This document shows, piece after piece, positions 6,726 through 12,234 of a stretch of DNA of 12,234 nucleotides (the stretch's first letter is position 1; every line of letters starts with the position of its first letter). The stretch comes from Hyphococcus sp. (GTDB lineage Bacteria > Pseudomonadota > Alphaproteobacteria > Caulobacterales > Parvularculaceae). The notes beneath the pieces were generated by a model. That model was not told the origin of the DNA and made no database searches. It worked only from the letters and a program-made list of their open reading frames with translations. The position numbers and the translations under genes were made by a program. The stretch lies in NCBI GenBank assembly GCA_021604605.1, contig BQJH01000066.1, positions 1 to 12,234 on the forward strand. The letters are read 5' to 3'.

Positions 6726-7181
6726 TTACACAAACTGCATTGAAAGCCACTCGGCCATGAGAGCAGGCTTCTCTTCGCCTTCAATCTCAACTTTGACCGC
6801 ATATTTAAACGCCCATTGCCCAGGCATTTTCTGGTCTGCGGACATTAAAGTGAAATGACCACGAATGCGCTTGCCGGACTTAACGGGATTGATGAAACGG
6901 ACTTTTTCAAAGCCATAGTTCACACCCATCTTGACGTTTTCCATCACGACGACATTGCCTGCGGCAAGCTTCGACAACATTGAAAGACTTAGAAAGCCGT
7001 GAGCGACGGTCCCGCCGAAGGGTGTCATTTTAGCTGCTTCTTCATCAACATGGATGAACTGGTGATCTTCCGTCACGTCAGCGAATTTATTAATTCGATC
7101 CTGGTCAATGACAACCCAATCAGAGACGCCGGTTTCTTTGCCGACAAAGTCAGCGATGGATTCAGGGTTTGCGGTTTGCAT
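6726..7181 (-). CDS. MaoC/NodN-type (R)-specific enoyl-CoA hydratase
   Basis: A 151-residue single hotdog-domain protein. The hydratase-2 motif is present: FADVTEDHQFIHVDEEAAK, with D39 and H44 at the spacing of the catalytic Asp/His pair of PhaJ, followed by FGGTVAHGFLSLSM (55-68). The sequence is closest in look to the NodN-like branch (DQDRINKFADVT, IHVDEE, TVAHGFLSLS). It should hydrate trans-2-enoyl-CoA to (3R)-hydroxyacyl-CoA, probably as a dimer in the cytoplasm. The start at ATG 7181 has AGGAG 8 bases upstream; an upstream in-frame start at 7226 adds 15 residues without homology and overlaps the GNAT gene. The gene is directly followed (9 bases) by the SDR that would take the (3R) product. 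A non-catalytic role is unlikely given the intact dyad. Confidence 0.9.
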   Translation of the reverse strand: MQTANPESIADFVGKETGVSDWVVIDQDRINKFADVTEDHQFIHVDEEAAKMTPFGGTVAHGFLSLSMLSKLAAGNVVVMENVKMGVNYGFEKVRFINPVKSGKRIRGHFTLMSADQKMPGQWAFKYAVKVEIEGEEKPALMAEWLSMQFV

Positions 7182-7189
7182 TTTTTCAA

Positions 7190-7194
7190 CTCCT
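7190..7194 (-). promoter_or_regulatory. Shine-Dalgarno site fixing the hydratase start
   Basis: AGGAG on the minus strand, 8 bases before the ATG at 7181. It overlaps the TAG stop of the GNAT gene, tying translation of the two genes together. Confidence 0.75.
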
Positions 7195-7693
7195 AATGTT
7201 GGGAAATAACCGAGATGTCCGGCCACTCGATTTTGTAATTCAGCGCTTTATTGCCAAAGATATCTTTTTCTTCTTCGCCCGTCACCACACCGCCAAGGCG
7301 TTCATAAAACGCTCGGGCGCGTGGATTATCCGCCATAACCCACAAATAAGCCGTCGTTTGACCATCTGATTGTAGCTTGGCGGCCGCCGCGCACATCAGC
7401 TTTGCGCCGACGCCGCCCGATCTGATACTGGGGCGGACATGAAGATTATCGATGAATGGCGATGGACGCCCCCAGACCACAATAAAACCTGTAATTTTTC
7501 CATCTTCCTCAGCAACCAAAACGCAGTCTTCCGGCGTAATGTCCACGTCATCCCAACGCGCCCGCAAATCAACCGCCGCTTGCTCGCTTAAATAGTCATC
7601 AGGCAAAATGCCTTTATAAGAGTCGCGCCAGCTTTCGGTATGAACCTCTGCAATCGCATCATAGTCCGCCTCGGTCGCGGAGCGAATGTTCAT
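7193..7693 (-). CDS. GNAT-family N-acetyltransferase
   Basis: A 166-residue protein with the full GNAT fold pattern: N-terminal MNIRSATEADYDAIAEVHTESWRDSY (strand 1 and helices 1-2), CVLVAEEDGKITGFIVVW (57-74), PFIDNLHVRPSIRSGGVGAKLM (79-100) with the acetyl-CoA pyrophosphate-binding R91-x-x-G-x-G96, and the C-terminal YLWVMADNPRARAFYERLG with the typical Asn-x-x-Ala-x-x-Phe-Tyr segment. It transfers an acetyl group from acetyl-CoA to an amine on an unknown small molecule or protein. The ATG start overlaps the TAA stop of the upstream acyl-CoA dehydrogenase by one base, with GAGG upstream, so it is translationally coupled inside the beta-oxidation operon. Whether it modifies the pathway enzymes or their substrate, or is a passenger, cannot be told. 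Confidence 0.9.
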   Translation of the reverse strand: MNIRSATEADYDAIAEVHTESWRDSYKGILPDDYLSEQAAVDLRARWDDVDITPEDCVLVAEEDGKITGFIVVWGRPSPFIDNLHVRPSIRSGGVGAKLMCAAAAKLQSDGQTTAYLWVMADNPRARAFYERLGGVVTGEEEKDIFGNKALNYKIEWPDISVISQH

Positions 7694-8832
7694 TAATAGC
7701 CTCGCATCTGCGCAAGCCGGTCTGCATGGAAAGCGCTGTCGCCGAACATCTCCTGCGCAACGCGAATACGTTTCATATAAAAGCCGATATCATATTCATC
7801 GGTCATGCCGATGCCGCCATGCATCTGCACGGCTTCCTGACTGGCAAGTTTAGCGACCTCGCCCGCTTTGGCTTTGGCGAGAGAACAGATGATGCCCGCC
7901 ATGCCGTAATGAGCATCCAAATCCTGCAATGATTTCAGGACGGCCGATTTCATCAGTTCAATCTCTGAATAAAGATGCGCGGCGCGATGTTGCAGCGCCT
8001 GAAACGACCCGATCTCGGAGCCGAATTGTTTGCGCTCCTTCAGATAATCGATCGTCATGGTAAAGGCCTGTTGCGCTGAGCCTGACATCTCCGCGGCGAG
8101 GCCTGCACGTCCGGCATTTAACACGCCTTCAAGCGCCTCATATCCGCCGTCTACTTCACCCAGAATATCATCACCGGTGGCTTCGACATTATCGAACTTC
8201 AAGCGCGCGGCGTTGCGGCTGTCGACCATGATGGTGCGTTCTGCGCTGACGCCCTTTGCTTTTGCATCGACGAGAAAAAGAGTCAGCCCTGCTTTTTCGC
8301 CAGCCGCGCCCGCTGTTCGGGCGGCGACAATAATGTGATCGGCCACATGGCCGTCTGCAACAAACGTTTTGTCGCCGGAAAGCTTAAACCCATTGCCGGA
8401 TTTTTCCGCGCTCATCGCGACTTTGGACGGGCCATGTTTGCGGCCTTCGTCCACCGCCAGCGCAAAGAGCGAGGCGCCCGCAGCAATCTTGGGCAAATGC
8501 TCCTGCTTTTGTGCGTCAGCGCCAATTTTTGTCAAAGCCGTCGCCGCAAGAATGGAGGTCGAAAGAAACGGAGAGGCGGTTAAAGTGCGGCCCATTTCTT
8601 CGGCAATCACGCCGGCGCCAACGAAACCAAAATCAGCGCCGCCATGTTCCTCATCAACAAGAATGCCGGCCCAACCCATCTCGGCCATCTCTTTCCAGAG
8701 ATCACGCGAGAAGCCGTTTTCATCATTCGTGTCGCGCAATTTTCGTAACGCACTAACCGGCGCTTTCTCGTCGAGAAAACCGCGCGCTGAATCGCGTAAC
8801 ATTTCCTGTTCTTCGGTTAGGACTAAAGCCAT
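7693..8832 (-). CDS. Acyl-CoA dehydrogenase subunit lacking the canonical catalytic Glu
   Basis: A 379-residue acyl-CoA dehydrogenase fold protein: N-terminal helical domain (EEQEMLRDSARGFL, GWAGILVDEEHGGADFGFVG at 53-72), a middle beta domain (about 120-220, with LSGDKTFVADG) and a C-terminal helical domain with ERKQFGSEIGSFQALQHR (266-283) and QMHGGIGMTDEYD (336-348). The RKQFG flavin-contact segment is kept. Near the C-terminus, where most family members have Tyr-Glu-Gly-Thr, it reads MFGDSAFH (362-369), so the usual base is missing. The middle-domain Ser-rich flavin loop is also atypical (AVDEGRKHGPS). Such divergent proteins are known as partners in heterotetrameric dehydrogenases (actinobacterial ChsE pairs). 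A second dehydrogenase gene lies just upstream. GAAGG precedes the ATG. A stand-alone enzyme using another Glu is possible. Confidence 0.92.
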   Translation of the reverse strand: MALVLTEEQEMLRDSARGFLDEKAPVSALRKLRDTNDENGFSRDLWKEMAEMGWAGILVDEEHGGADFGFVGAGVIAEEMGRTLTASPFLSTSILAATALTKIGADAQKQEHLPKIAAGASLFALAVDEGRKHGPSKVAMSAEKSGNGFKLSGDKTFVADGHVADHIIVAARTAGAAGEKAGLTLFLVDAKAKGVSAERTIMVDSRNAARLKFDNVEATGDDILGEVDGGYEALEGVLNAGRAGLAAEMSGSAQQAFTMTIDYLKERKQFGSEIGSFQALQHRAAHLYSEIELMKSAVLKSLQDLDAHYGMAGIICSLAKAKAGEVAKLASQEAVQMHGGIGMTDEYDIGFYMKRIRVAQEMFGDSAFHADRLAQMRGY

Positions 8833-8842
8833 TTTACCTTCT

Positions 8843-9004
8843 CTATTCTTTCTTTTTTCCTATGAACGACCATGCAGCGAGGGCTATTATCGTAACTGCT
8901 AAGGTTGCCCATGTTTCTTGGATAATCTCTTTGTCTGTCGTCGTCATCGTTATGAAAATGGCGATAATCAGGAACATAGCAGAGACGATAATAAAAGCTC
9001 TCAT
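8843..9004 (-). CDS. Putative two-helix membrane microprotein (53 residues)
   Basis: A short frame from ATG 9004 to TAG 8843 fills the 185-base gap between the two dehydrogenase genes with 13 and 10 bases to spare. The predicted protein has a hydrophobic segment at about 3-20 (FIIVSAMFLIIAIFITM), a short polar loop TTTDKEIIQE, a second hydrophobic segment at about 30-47 (TLAVTIIALAAWSFI) and a basic tail GKKKE. This hairpin layout is sensible for an inner-membrane protein. I recognise no family. There is no strong ribosome binding site; only GGGGTG at the end of the upstream gene lies about 15 bases away, so translation may depend on coupling. The opposite strand also has a hydrophobic frame here, which weakens the case. 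It fits the spacing of its neighbours, but expression is unproven. Confidence 0.5.
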   Translation of the reverse strand: MRAFIIVSAMFLIIAIFITMTTTDKEIIQETWATLAVTIIALAAWSFIGKKKE

Positions 9005-9017
9005 GTGCAAATTTACA

Positions 9018-10220
9018 TTACACCCCAGGCAAATCGAGAATGCGTTTTGCAATAATGTTGAGCTGCACTTCGGACGTGCCGCCCTCAATTGAGTTGGCTT
9101 TCGTCCTCAACCATCCGCGTGCAAGCTTGCCCTCTTTTGTGCGTTCGCCTTCCCACTCAAGCGCTTCGGAACCGCCGGAATCCATCATCAATTCAAAGCG
9201 TCGCTTGTTAAACTCGGTGCCATAATACTTCAGCATGGATGAGTTTGCGCCAACGCCCTGCCCGGCTTTGGCTTCATCTTTCATCCGCTCAAGGGTCAGC
9301 AAAAAAGACCAGCCATCAATCTCGGCCTGAGCAATTTTCGCCCGCAACATCGGGTCGCTAAGTTTACCGTCTTCAAGGCCGATTTCATTTGCGGCAACTT
9401 CTCCCAAGCCGCGCCCGCCGAGAAGGCCGCCACCGCCAGCTGAAATCATTTCGCGCTCATGGGTCAGCAAATATTTTGCAACATCCCAACCGCGATTAAG
9501 ATCACCGACGACGGCGTTCACACCCGGCGCATGTTCTTTAGGAACGACGACATCATCGAAAAATGTTTCACAGAACGGTGACTTGCCCGAAATCAGTTTG
9601 ATCGGTTTGGTGGAAACGCCCTCTGCGCGCATGTCAACCAAGATGAAACTGATGCCATTATGTTTGGTCGCTTGTGGGTCGGTTCTCACCAGAACAAAAA
9701 TCCAGTCGGATTCATCGGCGTAAGACGTCCAGATTTTTTGACCATTGACCAACCAATGATCACCCTTATCTTCACACTTACATTGCAGCGACGCGAGATC
9801 AGACCCGGCGTTCGGTTCTGAATATCCCTGACACCACCTGATTTCACCGCGTGTAATCGGCGGCAGAAAATGCAGCTTTTGTTCGTGGGTTCCGTATTTC
9901 AACAAAGCGGGCCCAAGCATCCAGATGCCAAAACTCTCCAGCGGAGAACGCGCTTTCATATCGCGCATTTCGCCTTTTAGAATTTTGACTTCTTCTTTGG
10001 ATAAACCGCCGCCGCCATATTCCTTTGGCCAATGGGGCACCGTCCAGCCTTTCTCGGCCATCCGGTTCAACCAGATTTTTTGCGCTTCTGATTGAAACGT
10101 CCACTCGGTTCCGCCCCAGCAGATATTTTCTTCACCGCCGGCGCCGTCGCGCATTTCCTTCGGACAGTTTTCTTCTAGCCAGGCTCTGGTTTCTTTGCGG
10201 AAAGTTTCAAGGTCGCTCAA
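9018..10220 (-). CDS. Acyl-CoA dehydrogenase with the catalytic Glu motif
   Basis: A 400-residue flavin-dependent acyl-CoA dehydrogenase, introducing the trans-2 double bond into acyl-CoA. Landmarks in order: EKGWTVPHWPKEYGGGG (56-72), the flavin and substrate loop CQGYSEPNAGSDLAS (130-144), NGQKIWTSYADESDWIF (159-175), FFDDVVVPKEH (220-230), LTHEREM (252-258) and the C-terminal SIEGGTSEVQLNIIAKRILDLP (377-398). E379 in EGGT is at the usual catalytic-base position; E255 in the THER segment matches the alternative base position of isovaleryl-CoA-type enzymes. The start is TTG 10220 with AAGGAG upstream at a good distance, and the conserved N-terminus begins there. It follows the acyl-CoA ligase by 15 bases. 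Together with the divergent dehydrogenase downstream it probably forms a mixed complex, by inference from family precedent. Confidence 0.93.
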   Translation of the reverse strand: MSDLETFRKETRAWLEENCPKEMRDGAGGEENICWGGTEWTFQSEAQKIWLNRMAEKGWTVPHWPKEYGGGGLSKEEVKILKGEMRDMKARSPLESFGIWMLGPALLKYGTHEQKLHFLPPITRGEIRWCQGYSEPNAGSDLASLQCKCEDKGDHWLVNGQKIWTSYADESDWIFVLVRTDPQATKHNGISFILVDMRAEGVSTKPIKLISGKSPFCETFFDDVVVPKEHAPGVNAVVGDLNRGWDVAKYLLTHEREMISAGGGGLLGGRGLGEVAANEIGLEDGKLSDPMLRAKIAQAEIDGWSFLLTLERMKDEAKAGQGVGANSSMLKYYGTEFNKRRFELMMDSGGSEALEWEGERTKEGKLARGWLRTKANSIEGGTSEVQLNIIAKRILDLPGV

Positions 10221-10235
10221 CGTTAGGCTCCTTCA

Positions 10236-11945
10236 CTAAATTGCCAGCGCAGGCGGATGCTGCAACGCAATTCTTTTAATCGTCAGCTTGTCGTATTTAG
10301 CCGTCCCCAAACGCGGTAACGGCGCGGGTGACAACCATATGCGTTCGGGCACCTTATAGGCTGCAAGTTCTGCTGCAATAAATTCACGCAGTTCACTTGC
10401 ATCAAGCATCTCCCCTTCTTTTGGATAGTAAACAAGGCCGACCCGCTCACCCAGTTTTTCGTCCGGGACAGAAAAAACGGCCGCCTCTGCAATCTTGTCA
10501 TGCTGGTAGACGCGGTTTTCCACCTCAAGGCAGGAAATGTTTTCACCGCCGCGAATAATCAGCTCTTTTATGCGGTCGACGATATAGAGAAAATCTTCAT
10601 CGTCCATCTTGCCCAGATCGCCAGTTTTAAACCAACCATCCGGTGTCAACGCTTTTGCTGTTTCTTCGGGAAGGTTGTGATAGCCGCGAAAGTTTCCGGG
10701 GGATCTGATCCAGACCTCGCCCACGTCGCCACGCGCGACTTCTTCCCCGTCTTTGACGATCTTGATGTCAGTCAGCGGCGGAACCGGCCGTCCGGTTGAA
10801 TCCGGGCGCTGTTGATAATCACCTTGTGAAATCACGCAGCCCAGCGCGTTGGTTTCAGACAGTCCATAACCCGAAGAGGGGTTTGCCTGTTTGAAATTCT
10901 TCGCAAGCTTTCTGACATGCTCAGCAGGGCGTTTAGCGCCGCCTGATCCGATATCGATCAAGCTTGGCATACCGTCTTTGCCAGCCTTCTCCATCATCTC
11001 GTAGCTTTGACTTGGCACGCCAACGAAGTTCGTCAGTTTTTCTTTATTGATGAGGTCAATCGCTTCTTGCGCATCCCAGCGGTAAATCATCGCCATGCGC
11101 CGCCCGACCAGAAATGACAGCATAAAAATTGAATGCGAACCGGTCACGTGGAATAGCGGCACGGCAAGAAGAATGCCCGGGTCATCACCGAACATACTGA
11201 CGCCGCCGCGCAGCTCTTTTATGACGGAAGCCGCAAAGGCCCAAGACATCAATGTTGAAATGGCGCCGCGATGGGTCAGCACGACCCCTTTAGGGTTTCC
11301 CGTTGAACCGGATGTGTAGACGATGCAGAAATCTTCATCGGGATGAATATCAACGGCTGGGGGCGTCGCCTCATCAGAGCCGGCTAACAAATCTTCATAT
11401 TTGTAATCGGCGCCATCCCCATCTTCACGCGCAATGATAAGCGTTAAGCTCATCTCATTTTTTATGGGCGCCAGATATTCAAGGCGGCGCTTGTCAACAA
11501 TCACAATTTTGGCGCCGGAGTCTTCCAGTCCAAATTTTAACTCATCAGCTTTCCACCAGGCATTGAGCGGCACAACAATCGCGCCAAGGGAAATCACCGC
11601 CATATAGCTGATGCACCATTCAGGGAAATTGCGCATGGCGATGGCGACGCGGTCACCTTTTTTAACACCAAGTTCTTTTTTTAAGGCGTGAGCCAATCGG
11701 CATGCCCGCGACCAAGTTTCCGCATAGGTCAGCCGTTCATCTTCAAAGATTAAAAACTCTTTGTCGCCATGATTGCCCGCTCCATAGGCAAAGAGCCCGG
11801 GTAAATTCGGCGGGGCATTTTCAAAAACCCGATAGCTATTGCCGCGAATTTCAGCTTCCCCGACCTTAAACATCGGATTTTCCGTCAAAAGCTTAAAGGC
11901 GGCGGCAGCCAGCTTTTGTGGATCAAATGGCGCAACTTCGCCCAT
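10236..11945 (-). CDS. Acyl-CoA ligase (AMP-forming, class I adenylate-forming family)
   Basis: A 569-residue ANL-superfamily enzyme, activating a carboxylic acid with ATP and CoA to acyl-CoA and so committing the substrate to the pathway. Motifs: YTSGSTGNPKG P-loop (210-220), GYGLSETN (359-366), GWFKTGDLG (437-445), DRIKELIIRGGENIS hinge and A8 motif (457-471) and a C-terminal GTAKYDK (547-553) with the likely catalytic K550, although the usual Thr-Gly-Lys reads Thr-Ala-Lys. Length is normal for a medium or long-chain or bulky-acid ligase. I choose ATG 11945 because AGGGA lies upstream and the extra 13 residues from the in-frame ATG 11984 are lysine-rich and codon-atypical; 11984 has no Shine-Dalgarno but cannot be excluded. 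It is the first clear gene of the operon and its substrate is unknown. Confidence 0.93.
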   Translation of the reverse strand: MGEVAPFDPQKLAAAAFKLLTENPMFKVGEAEIRGNSYRVFENAPPNLPGLFAYGAGNHGDKEFLIFEDERLTYAETWSRACRLAHALKKELGVKKGDRVAIAMRNFPEWCISYMAVISLGAIVVPLNAWWKADELKFGLEDSGAKIVIVDKRRLEYLAPIKNEMSLTLIIAREDGDGADYKYEDLLAGSDEATPPAVDIHPDEDFCIVYTSGSTGNPKGVVLTHRGAISTLMSWAFAASVIKELRGGVSMFGDDPGILLAVPLFHVTGSHSIFMLSFLVGRRMAMIYRWDAQEAIDLINKEKLTNFVGVPSQSYEMMEKAGKDGMPSLIDIGSGGAKRPAEHVRKLAKNFKQANPSSGYGLSETNALGCVISQGDYQQRPDSTGRPVPPLTDIKIVKDGEEVARGDVGEVWIRSPGNFRGYHNLPEETAKALTPDGWFKTGDLGKMDDEDFLYIVDRIKELIIRGGENISCLEVENRVYQHDKIAEAAVFSVPDEKLGERVGLVYYPKEGEMLDASELREFIAAELAAYKVPERIWLSPAPLPRLGTAKYDKLTIKRIALQHPPALAI

Positions 11946-12035
11946 AATGTTGTTCGTCCCTGATAAGTATTTTTGTTTCTTCATACTTACCGGAGGAACA
12001 GGGATTTAAAAACCTTCTGCTGCAGTTGCGCCTAT

Positions 12036-12233
12036 TCAACTTTTTTGAAACCTGGACTGAAGCGCTGACAGAGCATTCAGTATTTCCTGCTCGACGCCTT
12101 TGGGGCGGCCAGCTACCAGCCACAGGCCCGTATGACCCGCAACATAGAGCCCAGCCCCTACGGCCATATCAACGCTGAGGCGAACCAGCAGTGGGAATGC
12201 TTCCACGATGCTCAAATGCGGTCGTAATAAAAG
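12036..12233 (-). CDS. Possible C-terminal end of an unrecognised protein (runs off the right edge)
   Basis: From the right edge an open minus-strand frame of 65 residues ends at TGA 12036. It reads like protein: LSIVEAFPLLVRLSVDMAV, then GAGLYVAGHTGLWLVAGRP, a hydrophobic stretch that could be a membrane or amphipathic helix, then a helical tail ending in LQSRFQKS. Codon use resembles the neighbouring genes. I do not recognise a family. If real it lies about 90 bases upstream of the acyl-CoA ligase on the same strand and may belong to the same operon or precede its promoter. A plus-strand frame is also open over much of this stretch, so openness alone is weak evidence. Confidence 0.4.
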   Translation of the reverse strand, partial: LLLRPHLSIVEAFPLLVRLSVDMAVGAGLYVAGHTGLWLVAGRPKGVEQEILNALSALQSRFQKS

Positions 12234-12234
12234 G

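Noticed and set aside
8369..8902. Plus-strand 177-codon frame opposite the 379-residue acyl-CoA dehydrogenase
   Set aside because: It is wholly antisense to a clear conserved enzyme and its Ser/Arg/Pro-rich sequence is typical of a shadow frame.
8862..9092. Plus-strand 76-codon frame with hydrophobic segments opposite the microprotein
   Set aside because: It overlaps the end of the dehydrogenase gene by about 75 bases, has no ribosome binding site and lies against the direction of the operon. Its hydrophobicity is likely a by-product of the complementary strand.
3723..9093. Ten-base palindrome CTCAATTGAG at 3723-3732 and again at 9084-9093
   Set aside because: Both copies lie inside coding sequence, with no shared flanks; two copies of a short palindrome in 12 kb is not enough to propose an operator.
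1..12234. Search for a defence, mobile or otherwise novel system
   Set aside because: No transposase, integrase, nuclease, toxin-antitoxin pair, reverse transcriptase, CRISPR repeats or tRNA-like structures were seen. The content is metabolic and operon-like with uniform composition.

Overview
The window looks like a chromosomal segment of a Gram-negative bacterium, most probably an alphaproteobacterium. That placement is inferred from the protein families present (SYLF protein with a signal peptide, DUF418 membrane protein, NodN-type MaoC hydratase, a clustered acyl-CoA catabolic set) and a moderately GC-rich composition. I see no rRNA, tRNA, CRISPR array, insertion sequence or attachment site, and no gene-free stretch longer than about 120 bases.

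Left part, plus strand (3-2669): the C-terminal end of a PhoD-like alkaline phosphatase, a DUF418/YeiB-type polytopic membrane protein, and an adenine deaminase-type member of the adenosine deaminase family. Gaps of 30 bases suggest one transcript. This unit runs into a convergent minus-strand gene, a secreted SYLF (Ysc84-type) protein, only 4 bases away.

Central and right part, minus strand (about 11945 down to 3343): a tightly packed run of ten genes, read in transcription order. They are an acyl-CoA ligase, an acyl-CoA dehydrogenase, a 53-residue putative membrane microprotein, a second acyl-CoA dehydrogenase lacking the usual catalytic glutamate, a GNAT acetyltransferase, a MaoC/NodN-type enoyl-CoA hydratase, an MFE-2-like short-chain dehydrogenase, an NTF2-like putative lipoprotein, a thiolase, a 114-residue protein of unknown function, and an alkyltransferase-like DNA repair protein (eleven if the microprotein is real). 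Gaps are 4-15 bases or overlaps of 1-4 bases, so these are very likely one operon. Together they encode every step of a beta-oxidation round: CoA activation, dehydrogenation, hydration, 3-hydroxyacyl-CoA oxidation and thiolysis. The hydratase and dehydrogenase families are those of the (3R)-hydroxyacyl (peroxisomal MFE-2-like) route. The set resembles in composition the side-chain degradation genes of actinobacterial steroid catabolism, but the substrate cannot be read from the sequence.

At the extreme right, an open minus-strand frame runs off the edge and may be the end of another gene upstream of the ligase. I found no clearly new biological system. The items most worth a second look are the paired dehydrogenases with the microprotein between them, and the uncharacterised protein plus alkyltransferase-like protein translationally coupled to the thiolase.
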